From Rossellomorea pakistanensis (lineage in GTDB: Bacteria > Bacillota > Bacilli > Bacillales > Bacillaceae_B): DNA of 64,000 nucleotides. The position numbers were made by a program, and so were the translations under genes. The notes beneath the pieces were generated by a model. That model made no database searches and was not told the DNA's origin. It was given only the letters and a program-made list of their open reading frames with translations. Positions 8,287 through 17,334 of the stretch are shown here, one piece after another (position 1 is the first letter of the stretch; the number at the start of each line of letters is the position of its first letter). The stretch lies in contig NZ_JAFBDZ010000001.1 in assembly GCF_016908495.1 (NCBI RefSeq), positions 1,178,001-1,242,000 of the forward strand. The letters are read 5' to 3'.

Positions 8287-10562
8287 AAATAGGATCCTTC
8301 CATTTTCTTGTTCAAGGAAACCTCTTCATATACTTTAAGCGTTTGATCAGATATCCGCTCCCAGCTAAATAACATTTGAGCCAATTTATATCCACTTTCC
8401 CCTAACCTTTCTTTCAAGCCTTCTTCCTGAAGGATTGACTCAACTTGAAATTTCAGAGAATCTGGATTTTCAGGTTCAAATAGAAGACCAGCATGACCAT
8501 GTTGTACAATCCCTTTTAGCCCCCCAGTCTTCGATGCAATTACAGCTTTCTTTGCAGCCATTGCCTCTAGAGCAACAATACCGAATGGTTCATAGACACT
8601 TGGGAAAATAACGGCTTCACATTTTTCAAGAAGCTCATTCCGTTTGTCATCATCAATAAACCCGATAAATTCAATATAATCTTCTAGATTCTTTTCCTTC
8701 ACCAATTGTCGGTAATGCTCAAGAAGTGGTCCTTTACCTGCAATCAAAAATTGTCCATCCCATTGCGTTTTGACCATTGATGCCATTTCAATTAAAGTGT
8801 CAAAACCTTTTTCTTTAACCATTCTGCCTATGGATAGAAAAAAACGTTTGCCGGATTCATGCTTAGACTTATTCGAACCTCTCTCAACTTCCCAAATATT
8901 CACTCCATTCGGAATGATATTAAGCGGAATTTCTCCTAAAGGAAAAACTTCTTGAACTTCTTGTTTCATAAATTCACTACACACAATAATTTGATTCGAG
9001 GCATGAATTAATTTCTCTTCCTGCTGATGAATTTTCATTTGAAGATCTGTATAAATCCCTTTATTTCTGCCATGTTCTGTTGCGTGAATAGTGGTTATTA
9101 ATGGGATAGAGAAATTCTTTTTTAAGTTGATTGCTGCCATTCCTACTACCCAATCATGAGCATGAATAACATCGATTTTTTCACTATTGATTAATTCTAC
9201 AGCTTTTTCAAAGAGCACCAAGTTTAATTGTGCCACCCAATTTAAAAAGTTTTCCTCAAATCGCTGTAAAGGGTGTACTCGATGAACCTCAACACCATCA
9301 GCTACCTCATAAGGTAATCCTTCATCATTTTTGGTTGTTAATACAATGACTCGTTTACCTTTTTTTACTAGCGCTTTAGACAGATCATGTACATGTCTCG
9401 CTAATCCCCCAACAATATATGGAGGATACTCCCAGCTTAATAAAAGAATCGCTTCTGCTTCCTCTCGTTTCTCTTTAACCTTTTTATCATTCTGCCACTG
9501 ACCGAATGTCAAGGCAGAAGGATGTGATGTGAACTGCTCTCTATATGACACAAAATGGGAATCGCTATCATTCTTTTTAATATATTGGTATATGTTTTGA
9601 AATGCCTGTTTACATGATACCGAGACTTCATCATCATTTTGATACATGAGCAAATAATGGGCCCACTCTGTAACTAATTGGTGAAGTAATCGTGATGAAC
9701 TTGATTCTGTTAGACTAGCATTCTTTAAATTCCTTTCCATTTCATGAATAACCATTAATTGCTTTATTTCTTCATCGGAAAATAAAGTCTTTTCTAACTC
9801 CATCTCCAGATAACCAAATCCAACCCTTGATAATGAAGTAGGATGTGAAAGCCAAATTTCTTCACTAAAATGGAATGGCTCACTGCCAGAATTAGTCTGT
9901 AGAAAGTAGTTTCCATTTTCTTGATTCTTCTCTAGAGGAATAAGTTTCAATCCTCTTGGAGTACGAAGAATCATGTTCTCATCCTTTTCTTTTTCACTAA
10001 ATTGGTAGGAGTAGCTAGAAATAAATGAGTATTCAATTCCGTTTTCAGTAAGATACAAATCTAATCCTGGTAAGTATGCACAATAAGGTAACCAGAACCC
10101 TTTAGGTTTGTTTCCAAATACTTTTTCATAAATCGAAATTGCTCCATTGATTTGAATATCAATTCCAGTGTCTGTGAGTAAATGTGTTAATGGAAAGTGG
10201 CTTAAAGATGTAGGAACGATGATTAGCTTTTGATTTTCTTGTAACTTTTGGAGTGCAGCGGGTATATCTTCTTGACAATTCAACCATTGAGAAAAGGATT
10301 TTTGAAGCTGATGATTTTCTGATAGTTTATTTTTAAAATAAGTATTGGCCCGCTCTTTAAAATCATCTGTTATGAGCCACTCTAAAATAAGAGGGGAAAC
10401 GACCATGAGCTTCGTTTCCTGTTTGTGCTCACATAATTCAACTACCTCAAGAAATTCCTCTAATACTCGTTCCACTAATGTGTCGGATTCATTTTTTTTG
10501 CATTCTAATGGAGAAAAACCTAAATGCGTAGGCAATATAACGACATTCTGACAACTGTTCAC
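8283..10562 (-). CDS. GH57-like relic domain fused to GT4 glycosyltransferase
   Basis: A 759-residue fusion. Residues 1-350 align by eye with GH57/DUF1957 branching enzymes (SHFPLTHLL, QINGAISIYEKVFGNKPKGF, AYLPGLDLYLTENGIEY), but the nucleophile glutamate of the PECAY motif is Tyr160, and the region with the catalytic aspartate is missing. Residues 371-755 are a glycogen-synthase-like GT4 enzyme: WEYPPYIVGGLARHV, HAHDWV, SIGRMVKEKGFD and the EX7E motif from Glu658 to Glu666. It starts at GTG, with AGGAGG 7 bases upstream. It should transfer sugar from a nucleotide donor, with the relic perhaps binding glycan. B. subtilis has the shorter glycosyltransferase gene yqgM at this place. Confidence 0.88.
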   Translation of the reverse strand: MNSCQNVVILPTHLGFSPLECKKNESDTLVERVLEEFLEVVELCEHKQETKLMVVSPLILEWLITDDFKERANTYFKNKLSENHQLQKSFSQWLNCQEDIPAALQKLQENQKLIIVPTSLSHFPLTHLLTDTGIDIQINGAISIYEKVFGNKPKGFWLPYCAYLPGLDLYLTENGIEYSFISSYSYQFSEKEKDENMILRTPRGLKLIPLEKNQENGNYFLQTNSGSEPFHFSEEIWLSHPTSLSRVGFGYLEMELEKTLFSDEEIKQLMVIHEMERNLKNASLTESSSSRLLHQLVTEWAHYLLMYQNDDEVSVSCKQAFQNIYQYIKKNDSDSHFVSYREQFTSHPSALTFGQWQNDKKVKEKREEAEAILLLSWEYPPYIVGGLARHVHDLSKALVKKGKRVIVLTTKNDEGLPYEVADGVEVHRVHPLQRFEENFLNWVAQLNLVLFEKAVELINSEKIDVIHAHDWVVGMAAINLKKNFSIPLITTIHATEHGRNKGIYTDLQMKIHQQEEKLIHASNQIIVCSEFMKQEVQEVFPLGEIPLNIIPNGVNIWEVERGSNKSKHESGKRFFLSIGRMVKEKGFDTLIEMASMVKTQWDGQFLIAGKGPLLEHYRQLVKEKNLEDYIEFIGFIDDDKRNELLEKCEAVIFPSVYEPFGIVALEAMAAKKAVIASKTGGLKGIVQHGHAGLLFEPENPDSLKFQVESILQEEGLKERLGESGYKLAQMLFSWERISDQTLKVYEEVSLNKKMEGSYL

Positions 10563-10658
10563 AACCGTCCCTCCTAGTGTTTTTGATCAATCATTTTGGT
10601 TATTCCTATTACATTATTCCAAGCCTAAAGTGGCCCAATACGATGAGAACAAAAACAC

Positions 10659-11333
10659 CTAATTCCTAACATAATAAGAATACGTACTAACATGTTCTAC
10701 CCATTGTGGTTTTTCAACCTGCCCACTTTCAAATTCTATTAGTTCCCTCATGCTGTGATATTCTACTTTGTCCTCCATTCTTGGAGTATGTAATACGTTA
10801 GAACGACAAAGACTAAAAAACTTCCCATCCGGTAAGATGATCCCGTATTCTGTACAATAGCTTCTATTAGATTTTAAGCCGTTGATGAACCAATTGTTTG
10901 CGTGTTCAGGAACGATCATGTCAAATGTACTGTGATGATTATGGCCATTAAATTCTATGGAAGTAACATCATACAAGCGCAAGAAATATCTAATCTCGTT
11001 TCGATTAATTTGAAATTGTTCTAAAACCATTTTTAAGATCTTTTCAGGTACTTTCCAATAAATAAATAATCTTTTTGGACTCGTAAACAATTGTTGTATT
11101 TCCGTTCTGAGGGATATATCTTTACGAATACCCTTAACCTTCGCTTTTAATACCCCAGACCTTTTCTTAGGAGTCGGTCTCTTCATCTCTTCCTTTTGTT
11201 TTTCTGGTTCGATAGAAATTTGTTTTTGGTGCTTTACCCACTGATACTGAACCTTTCCTACAGTAGAATTAAGTTCCTTTGCGATCTTCCGAAAGGACAT
11301 TCCTTCCTTACGAAGTTCAATAATTTTCTCAAG
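10659..11333 (-). CDS. DUF4912 domain protein with N-terminal HTH
   Basis: The first 40 residues look like a helix-turn-helix (ELRKEGMSFRKIAKELNSTV), followed by a Lys-rich linker and a DUF4912 domain (LRTEIQQLFTSPKRLFIYWKVPE, IVPEHANNWFINGLKSNRSY, YGIILPDGKFFSLCRSNVLHTPR). DUF4912 proteins often sit beside GH57 and glycosyltransferase genes, as here, but their function is unknown. I start at GTG 11333, which has GAGGTG 6 bases upstream; the GTG at 11345 has no usable spacing. It heads the leftward glycan operon, about 96 bases before the GT4 gene. Confidence 0.8.
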   Translation of the reverse strand, partial: LEKIIELRKEGMSFRKIAKELNSTVGKVQYQWVKHQKQISIEPEKQKEEMKRPTPKKRSGVLKAKVKGIRKDISLRTEIQQLFTSPKRLFIYWKVPEKILKMVLEQFQINRNEIRYFLRLYDVTSIEFNGHNHHSTFDMIVPEHANNWFINGLKSNRSYCTEYGIILPDGKFFSLCRSNVLHTPRMEDKVEYHSMRELIEFESGQVEKPQWVEHVSTYSYYVRN

Positions 11334-11710
11334 CACTTCTTTCACCTCACCTAAATTAAAGATTCTATGTTTTCTATCAAAAAATTATGACGATTTAGAT
11401 TATATCTTAATGGTATCATCGTAACTAAAAACCTACAATAAACGCATTTTGTCGGTTATTGTTGTATTGCCGCTAACCTTTGACAGATTAACAAAAAATT
11501 TTTATTTCTTTTATGAATTTCATTGAAATTTCAAAACAAAGAGCATTTACGACAAGTTTTCATCCTATTTTAATCCCAGACTCGACATTATATTCAAAAT
11601 AATTTGATAATTTAATACTATTAAATTTTATTTAAAAAATAGAATCATTCTAGTCTTCCTTCTTTATGTATGCTATAAATATGAATAGATTTAAGTATGG
11701 GGTGAAGAAA
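11334..11710. other. Divergent intergenic region
   Basis: About 375 bases between the DUF4912 gene and yqzD, very AT-rich, with no open frame of note. It must carry the promoters for both directions. The only near-palindrome seen is GAATTTCATTGAAATTTC. I cannot assign promoters with confidence. Confidence 0.5.
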
Positions 11711-12076
11711 ATGAATACAATTACGATCTTACTATTAGGAGTCAGCTTATTACTGTTTGCGTTATCTTTTATTCAAAAAGACCGCTATCGACTACTTGAG
11801 AAGGAAGTAGAAGAAGTTTCAATTAATTATCTTCAGGAAAACTATCAAATTAAGAAAAGATTGAAAGTCCTAGAAGAAGAACTTCTTGTAGAAAACGGTG
11901 AATCTATAAAAGTACATACGGATACCAAACATAATTTAAAGCAAAAGCCAATTCATGAGATTGTCAAAAATCAGGTCATCTCCCTCCATCAACAAGGAGT
12001 ACATGTTGACCAAATCGCTAAACAATCTGCACTATCTACTTTTGAAGTAGAAAAAATTATTAATAGCCTTAAGTAG
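11711..12076 (+). CDS. yqzD: YqzD-like protein: membrane anchor, coiled coil, HTH
   Basis: A 121-residue protein with an N-terminal transmembrane segment (TITILLLGVSLLLFALSFI), then a charged, probably coiled-coil stretch (KEVEEVSINYLQENYQIKKR), and a C-terminal helix-turn-helix-like end (LHQQGVHVDQIAKQSALSTF) like that in SwrB-type proteins. GGGGTGAAG lies just before the ATG at 11711; an upstream in-frame ATG at 11666 lacks one. Function unknown. Its pairing with the next gene matches the yqzD-yqzC pair beside the B. subtilis pst operon. Confidence 0.65.
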   Translation: MNTITILLLGVSLLLFALSFIQKDRYRLLEKEVEEVSINYLQENYQIKKRLKVLEEELLVENGESIKVHTDTKHNLKQKPIHEIVKNQVISLHQQGVHVDQIAKQSALSTFEVEKIINSLK

Positions 12077-12092
12077 TAAGAAAGGAGAAAGT

Positions 12093-12602
12093 ATGAGTAA
12101 GCAATCAACTCGCAGTATTGCCTTTGGATTATTTTTAGCTGGTCTTATATTATTTGTTTATCAGCAATTCTTTTACGAAATCGATGCAAAAGAGAGCATT
12201 GCGTTATTAGAAAAAGAAGGATATACCGTTCTTTCAGAAAAAGAAGCAAAAGCAAATGAAAAACAAATAGCACAATTACAGGAACAGTTAGCACAAGCTC
12301 CTAAACAAGAAGAAAAAACAGAAGAGAAAACAGATACTAAAAAAGAGCCAAACCAAAAGCAAGAAACAGTCAAAAAAGAGGAACCGAAAGTATATCAAGC
12401 CGTCCTCAGCATCACTTCAGGAATGAACATTGTCCAAATTAGTGATAAGTTAGCAGCTAGCAAGATTATAAAGAGTTCAGATGAAATGAGTGACTATTTA
12501 GCAGATAAGCATTATGCTGAGCAAATTAAGATTGGTGAATATGAAGTCAATTCTGAAATGACCATCGATCAAATTGCCAAAATTATTACCAAAACAAATT
12601 AA
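12093..12602 (+). CDS. yqzC: YqzC-like membrane protein with MltG-like C-terminal domain
   Basis: A 169-residue protein: N-terminal membrane segment (IAFGLFLAGLILFVYQQFF), a Glu/Lys/Gln-rich low-complexity linker of about 60 residues, and a C-terminal domain (ISITSGMNIVQISDKLAASK, KIGEYEV) that resembles the LysM-like region of the MltG/YceG glycan-strand terminase family. The catalytic region of MltG is absent, so it is likely a cell-wall-binding or accessory protein. It starts 16 bases after yqzD with AAAGGAG as ribosome binding site. Confidence 0.7.
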   Translation: MSKQSTRSIAFGLFLAGLILFVYQQFFYEIDAKESIALLEKEGYTVLSEKEAKANEKQIAQLQEQLAQAPKQEEKTEEKTDTKKEPNQKQETVKKEEPKVYQAVLSITSGMNIVQISDKLAASKIIKSSDEMSDYLADKHYAEQIKIGEYEVNSEMTIDQIAKIITKTN

Positions 12603-12616
12603 GAGGTTAGAAGGAT

Positions 12617-12716
12617 TAGTTTAAGGCTTATCTCGGCAGAAATTACTAATACTGAGCCATGAAGGAAGCCTTCATGGCTCGGCTTATGACCTCTAGAAGA
12701 TAAGCACTGAAACTAG
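12617..12716 (+). ncRNA. Candidate structured RNA element downstream of yqzC
   Basis: A nested fold: TAGTTT (12617-12622) pairs with AAACTA (12710-12715), GCTTATCT (12626-12633) with AGATAAGC (12698-12705), enclosing a 12-bp perfect hairpin GAGCCATGAAGG/CCTTCATGGCTC (12654-12665 and 12669-12680). A second GGCTTAT at 12681-12687 can compete for ATAAGC. No T-run follows, so this is not a simple terminator. It could be the 3' end of the yqzDC mRNA or act in the phoU direction. Confidence 0.4.
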
Positions 12717-12739
12717 ACGATTTAACAAGATTAAAAATA

Positions 12740-12770
12740 AAGTTGACCAAATGTAAACGGTCAACTTTGT
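12740..12770. terminator. Terminator at the end of the pst-phoU operon
   Basis: AAGTTGACC and GGTCAACTT form a 9-bp stem with a 10-base loop. On the minus strand it is followed by TATTTTT, fitting termination after phoU; read rightward it could also stop yqzC transcripts. Confidence 0.7.
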
Positions 12771-12780
12771 CATTTAAACA

Positions 12781-13443
12781 CTATTCATTTAAATCGTATC
12801 GACGCCCTTTTACTAAATAAAAGACTCCTTCAGCAATATTTGTTGTATGATCAGCTGCTCTTTCTAAATATCGACATACAAAGGATAACTGAGTAATCTG
12901 AGCTGTATGCTCTGGCTTTTGTTTATTCATTTCTAATAATTCTCGAATGGTTTCTCCATATAAATCATCAACTTGGTCATCAATGTCCGCAATTCGCTTT
13001 GCTTTTATTATATCTTCTTCTACAAATGATTCTAGTGTAAGTTGGATCATTTCATGTGTTAGTGAATACATTTTTTTAATATTATTAATTGGTTTAATAA
13101 GGGGCTCTTTTCCAATACGAATAGCAGACTTTGCGACATTCACTCCAAAATCGGCAATTCTTTCTAAATCCGCTGCAACTTTTATAGCTACAATGATTCT
13201 TCGTAAATCGGTTGCTACTGGTTGTTGTTTTGCAATTAAGAGAATAGCAAGATCATTAATTTCTTCCTCTAATTGATCCGCTTTTTGATCATCTTCAATA
13301 ATTTCTAAACAACGATCAATGTCCTGCGCTTCTATAGCTTGTATACTTCTTTCTAAGGCCACTGTTGCAAGTTTACCTAATTCCATTAGTTTATCTTGTA
13401 ATTCCTTTAGATTGGCATCAAATTGAACACGTACAGCAGACAT
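12781..13443 (-). CDS. phoU: Phosphate signalling protein PhoU
   Basis: All-helical PhoU protein of 220 residues with two repeats of the PhoU fold, each with a metal-binding EADxxD-like motif: EDDQKADQLEEEI near 50-62 and KAKRIADIDDQVDDLYGE near 145-162, and ERAADHTTNIAEG near the end. PhoU links Pst transport activity to the sensor kinase and limits phosphate uptake. It is the last gene of the pst operon, separated from pstB by a hairpin that may lower its expression. Confidence 0.95.
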   Translation of the reverse strand: MSAVRVQFDANLKELQDKLMELGKLATVALERSIQAIEAQDIDRCLEIIEDDQKADQLEEEINDLAILLIAKQQPVATDLRRIIVAIKVAADLERIADFGVNVAKSAIRIGKEPLIKPINNIKKMYSLTHEMIQLTLESFVEEDIIKAKRIADIDDQVDDLYGETIRELLEMNKQKPEHTAQITQLSFVCRYLERAADHTTNIAEGVFYLVKGRRYDLNE

Positions 13444-13484
13444 TATAAACCCTCCAAATGATTATTTTCTTTTTTTAGAAAAAG

Positions 13485-13516
13485 GAGGATTCCTCATCAA
13501 CTTCATAGGAATCCTC
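13485..13516 (-). terminator. Hairpin between pstB and phoU
   Basis: GAGGATTCCT and AGGAATCCTC form a perfect 10-bp stem with a 12-base loop. On the minus strand a short T-stretch (CCTTTTTCT) follows, so it looks like a partial terminator that would reduce transcription into phoU. It lies just before the phoU ribosome binding site. Confidence 0.5.
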
Positions 13517-13538
13517 TTATTCTTATTTCTATTTTTTA

Positions 13539-14351
13539 TTATCCGAATCTACCCGAAATGTAGTCTTCTGTACGTTTATCTGATGGATTCGAGAAAATCT
13601 TATCGGTTTCATCAAATTCAATCACTTCTCCATTTAAGAAGAATGCAGTTCGGTCAGAAATACGTGCAGCCTGTTGCATATTATGTGTAACAATAATAAT
13701 ACTGTAATCCTTTTTCAATTCTTGAACCAGTTCCTCTACCTTTAAGGTTGAGATCGGGTCAAGTGCCGATGTTGGTTCATCCATTAAGATAACATCAGGC
13801 TCAATAGCTAAGCATCGAGCAATACAGATTCTTTGCTGCTGACCACCAGACAAACCGTAAGCATTTTCTTTTAATCGATCTTTAACCTCATCCCAGATAG
13901 CTGCACCGCGTAAGCTTTTCTCAACAATTTGATCAAGTGTTTTTTTATTACGAATACCATGAATTCTTGGTCCATACGCAATATTATCATAAATAGACTT
14001 AGGAAATGGGTTTGGCTTTTGAAAAACCATCCCTACTTTTGTACGAAGAGATTCCACACGATAATCTTTTCCAAAGATATTCTTTTCACGATAAAGAATT
14101 TCCCCTGAAGTTTTCACGCTTGGGACAAGCTCAATCATGCGATTTAGTGTTTTGATAAATGTAGACTTACCACAGCCCGATGGACCGATTATGGCGGTTA
14201 CTTCATTTTCACGAATATCTAAATCAATGTTCTTTAAAGCATGATTTGTTCCATACCATAAATTAAGTTGATTTGTTTTGTATACAGCCTTTTTATTTGT
14301 TTCTTTACCTGATTTATTTTTAGCTGAATTTCTTTCTAGTGTAATTTGCAT
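13539..14351 (-). CDS. pstB: Phosphate ABC transporter ATP-binding protein PstB
   Basis: ATPase of the Pst high-affinity phosphate importer, 270 residues. Walker [11 protein letters not shown] near 58-67, Q-loop [11 protein letters not shown], signature LSGGQQQR and Walker [14 protein letters not shown] are intact, and the C-terminus EDYISGRFG is typical of PstB. AAGGAGG lies 7 bases before the ATG. The N-terminus has about 25 extra Lys/Asn-rich residues before the ATPase fold. Only one pstB is present, whereas B. subtilis has two. Confidence 0.97.
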   Translation of the reverse strand: MQITLERNSAKNKSGKETNKKAVYKTNQLNLWYGTNHALKNIDLDIRENEVTAIIGPSGCGKSTFIKTLNRMIELVPSVKTSGEILYREKNIFGKDYRVESLRTKVGMVFQKPNPFPKSIYDNIAYGPRIHGIRNKKTLDQIVEKSLRGAAIWDEVKDRLKENAYGLSGGQQQRICIARCLAIEPDVILMDEPTSALDPISTLKVEELVQELKKDYSIIIVTHNMQQAARISDRTAFFLNGEVIEFDETDKIFSNPSDKRTEDYISGRFG

Positions 14352-14387
14352 TTAAAAAGCCTCCTTCATCCTGTAAAAGCCAATAAA

Positions 14388-15266
14388 TTAATAACGTTTC
14401 TGGAACTTATTCCGGATTATGACTGCAATTGTATTCATAATCAGTAATAGTAATAACAGAATGATAATTCCTGATGCTGCTAACTGATGGAATTCCTCTT
14501 GCGGTCTTGATGTCCAGTTATAAATTTGCATCGGTAAAGCAGTAAACATATCCATTACTGAACTTGGTAAAAAGGCAATAAATGTCGGTATTCCGATTAC
14601 AACTAATGGAGCCGTTTCACCAATTGCTCTCGATAATGCAAGAATTGCCCCTGTAATAATCCCTGGAATTGCCGCTGGGAGCACCACTCTAAGAATCGTC
14701 TGCCATTTGGTAGCACCCATACCATATGACGCTTCCCTTAGTTCAGACGGGACTGAGCGGATAGCTTCCTGTGATGCGACGATAATAACAGGTAGTATGA
14801 GCAAACTCATGGTAAAGCCTGCAGCTAGAATACTCGTTCCTAGTAGTAATGCTCTTACAAAAATCGTTAAACCTAATAGGCCAAATACAACGGATGGTAC
14901 CCCCGCAAGGTTCGAAATATTAATTTGAATAAAACGATTGATTTTATTTTGCTTTGCGTATTCCTCCAAATAAATAGAAGTTCCTACTCCTAGTACAAAT
15001 GTAACTGGAGCAATAACCCCCATCATCCAGACGGATCCGACTATCGCAGCTTTAATCCCTGCTCGTTCAGGTATACGAGACGGAAAGTTCTGTAGGAAAT
15101 CCATGCTTAGAAAACCATACCCTTGAGTGAATATCCGATATAGAAGGATTGCAAGGACAAGTAACCCGAATAATGTCGCTACAAAGAATAGACTTCTAAA
15201 AAAGTTATTAAATAGAATTCGGGAAGACATTTTTTTCGTAACTTCATCATGATTAATGAATCTCAT
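14388..15266 (-). CDS. pstA: Phosphate ABC transporter permease PstA
   Basis: Membrane permease of the Pst importer, 292 residues, with six predicted helices and the BPD permease EAA-like loop (ELREASYGMGATKWQTILRVV) followed by PAAIPGIITGAIL and SRAIGETAPLV. Its ATG overlaps the pstC stop by one base (TAATG), and GGGAGG lies 7 bases upstream, so it is coupled to pstC. Confidence 0.96.
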   Translation of the reverse strand: MRFINHDEVTKKMSSRILFNNFFRSLFFVATLFGLLVLAILLYRIFTQGYGFLSMDFLQNFPSRIPERAGIKAAIVGSVWMMGVIAPVTFVLGVGTSIYLEEYAKQNKINRFIQINISNLAGVPSVVFGLLGLTIFVRALLLGTSILAAGFTMSLLILPVIIVASQEAIRSVPSELREASYGMGATKWQTILRVVLPAAIPGIITGAILALSRAIGETAPLVVIGIPTFIAFLPSSVMDMFTALPMQIYNWTSRPQEEFHQLAASGIIILLLLLLIMNTIAVIIRNKFQKRY

Positions 15267-16210
15267 TAGTATTCCTCCCTAAATCTTTTAGAAATATATT
15301 GTGCCAACATATTCATCAATAACGTAAATAGGAACAATGTAAATCCTACTGCATAGATACTATAGTAGATTGTTGTTCCGTATCCGGCGTCTCCTGTACT
15401 AACCTGTACAATATAAGACGTCATTGTTTGTAAAGAGCCCATAATGTCCATATCGAAAGTCGGTGTAGAACCAGCTGCAACTGTTACAATCATGGTTTCA
15501 CCAATTGCACGTGATACCGCTAATACGATTGATGCAATGATTCCTGAAATAGCTGCTGGTAAAACCACTTTGATCGCAACTTCAAATTTAGTTGCACCAA
15601 GTGCAATTGCCCCTTCTCGAATGGAATTTGGAACTGATCCCATCGCATCTTCTGAAAGTGATGCAACCATAGGGATGATCATTACCCCTACTACAATACC
15701 AGGACTTAGAGCATTAAAGATTTCTAATGATGGCATAAAAGATCTTAATACGGGAGTGACAAAGGTTAAGGCAAAGAAACCATAAACAATTGTCGGAATA
15801 CCTGCTAGAACCTCTAATATCGGTTTGATTATTCTTCGAACCCGATCACTAGCATATTCACTCAAATAAATGGCTGCCCCTAGCCCAATTGGTACAGCTA
15901 CAATTGTAGCAATAACCGTAATTTTTAAAGTTCCCACAATTAATGGCAACACCCCAAATTCTCCATTTGTTTCAGAGAAAGGATACCATACCTTCCCAGT
16001 AATAAATTCAACAATTGAAACCCTTTGGAAGAATGTAAATGTTTCAAACACCAGTGTAAATAGAATACCCGCTGTCGTAAGTACTGAAACGGCTGCTAAT
16101 AAAAACAAGACCCCTGGAACGATTTTCTCAATTGTATGAGATGTTCCTCTTTTGCTTTTTTCTTCAATCATCTGTTGAACAGACAATGTTCTTGAAGTAT
16201 TTGAAGCCAA
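15266..16210 (-). CDS. pstC: Phosphate ABC transporter permease PstC
   Basis: The second permease of the Pst importer. It contains the expected permease loop (NSIREGAIALGATKFEVAIKV) and SRAIGETMIVTVAAG. I place the start at a TTG (16210), because AAAGGGG lies 8 bases before it; the ATG at 16234 has no ribosome binding site and lies inside the upstream hairpin region. The resulting 314-residue protein starts SNTSRTLSVQQMIEEKSKRG after the first few residues, a cytosolic N-terminus typical of Bacillus PstC. Confidence 0.94.
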   Translation of the reverse strand: MASNTSRTLSVQQMIEEKSKRGTSHTIEKIVPGVLFLLAAVSVLTTAGILFTLVFETFTFFQRVSIVEFITGKVWYPFSETNGEFGVLPLIVGTLKITVIATIVAVPIGLGAAIYLSEYASDRVRRIIKPILEVLAGIPTIVYGFFALTFVTPVLRSFMPSLEIFNALSPGIVVGVMIIPMVASLSEDAMGSVPNSIREGAIALGATKFEVAIKVVLPAAISGIIASIVLAVSRAIGETMIVTVAAGSTPTFDMDIMGSLQTMTSYIVQVSTGDAGYGTTIYYSIYAVGFTLFLFTLLMNMLAQYISKRFREEY

Positions 16211-16234
16211 TGAAATAACCCCTTTCACTAACAT

Positions 16235-16274
16235 AACAAGATGAGAAGCGTAAAAATCGGCTTCTCATCTTGTT
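16235..16274 (-). terminator. 15-bp stem-loop between pstS and pstC
   Basis: AACAAGATGAGAAGC (16235-16249) and GCTTCTCATCTTGTT (16260-16274) are perfectly complementary with a 10-base loop. On the minus strand no T-run follows, so it is better read as an mRNA stabiliser or partial terminator that makes pstS more abundant than pstCAB. Confidence 0.6.
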
Positions 16275-16294
16275 CTATTTTTAAAAAATCACCT

Positions 16295-17272
16295 TTATTT
16301 ACGAAGCTCTTCTAGTTTTTCAAGTTGTTTAGTATATTTTTCTTCAGGAAGTGATACATATCCTACTTCTTCTGCCATTACACCAGCGTTTTCAAGAAGG
16401 AATTTAGTATAATCATGCATCGCATCATCTTCTTTAATCGCATCATTGATTACATAAGTGTACAAAGGACGAGATAATGGTGCATACTCTCCACTTTCAA
16501 TGGTTTCATTCGTTGGTTCAACAGGACCTTCTCCACCATCAACAGGAACAACTTTTAAGTTATCTTTGTTTTCAAGGTAGTAAGCATATCCAAAGTAACC
16601 AATAGCATTCTTGTCGCCTGAAACTCCTTGTACAAGTACATTATCATCTTCAGATAATGTTGCACCTTTATTGATTTGTGCATCTTCAAGAATTACTTCA
16701 TTGAAATAATCATATGTTCCAGAGTCAGTACCTGGAGAATAGAACTTGATTTCTTCATCTGGCCATCCCTCACGAATATCTGACCACTTGATAGGTTTTC
16801 CAGTATCAACCCACATTTTCTTTAACTCTTCAACTGTTAGATGATCTACCCAATCGTTTTCTTTATTCACAACAACTGAAAGCCCGTCATACGCTAGTTC
16901 TAGTTCAGTATAATCTAAGCCTTTTTCTTCTAAAGCAGCTTTTTCTTCTTCTTTAATAGGACGAGAAGCATTACTAATCTTGATTTCACCAGCGATTAAT
17001 TTCTCAAAACCTCCACCTGAACCTGAAAGTCCAACTGTTACATTAACTTCTGGTTGTGATAACATGTATTCTTCTGCAACTGCTTCTGCAATTGGGAATA
17101 CTGTAGAAGAACCATCAATATTAATTTCACCTTGAAGCTGCTTATCTCCAGCCTCTTCAGTTTTCGAACCATTTCCACCGTTGTTTCCTTCTGCGTTATC
17201 AGTTCCACATGCCGCTAACATTAATGCGGATCCAATCATTGCTGACATTGCTAGATACTTAAAGCTTTTCAT
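16295..17272 (-). CDS. pstS: Phosphate-binding lipoprotein PstS
   Basis: Extracellular phosphate receptor of the Pst importer, 325 residues. The N-terminus is a lipoprotein signal ending in LMLAAC, so it is anchored by a lipid on the cysteine. The phosphate-binding motifs IDGSSTVFPI, GLSGSGGGFEKL and PGTDSGTYDYF are present. It is the first gene of the pst operon and is preceded by a PHO box. The linker after the signal is rich in Gly, Asn and Glu. Confidence 0.97.
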   Translation of the reverse strand: MKSFKYLAMSAMIGSALMLAACGTDNAEGNNGGNGSKTEEAGDKQLQGEINIDGSSTVFPIAEAVAEEYMLSQPEVNVTVGLSGSGGGFEKLIAGEIKISNASRPIKEEEKAALEEKGLDYTELELAYDGLSVVVNKENDWVDHLTVEELKKMWVDTGKPIKWSDIREGWPDEEIKFYSPGTDSGTYDYFNEVILEDAQINKGATLSEDDNVLVQGVSGDKNAIGYFGYAYYLENKDNLKVVPVDGGEGPVEPTNETIESGEYAPLSRPLYTYVINDAIKEDDAMHDYTKFLLENAGVMAEEVGYVSLPEEKYTKQLEKLEELRK

Positions 17273-17334
17273 TCCTAAATTCCCCCTAAGAAATTTGGTT
17301 GTTTTGTCCTACGAGTTATAGATTAATAGATAAG

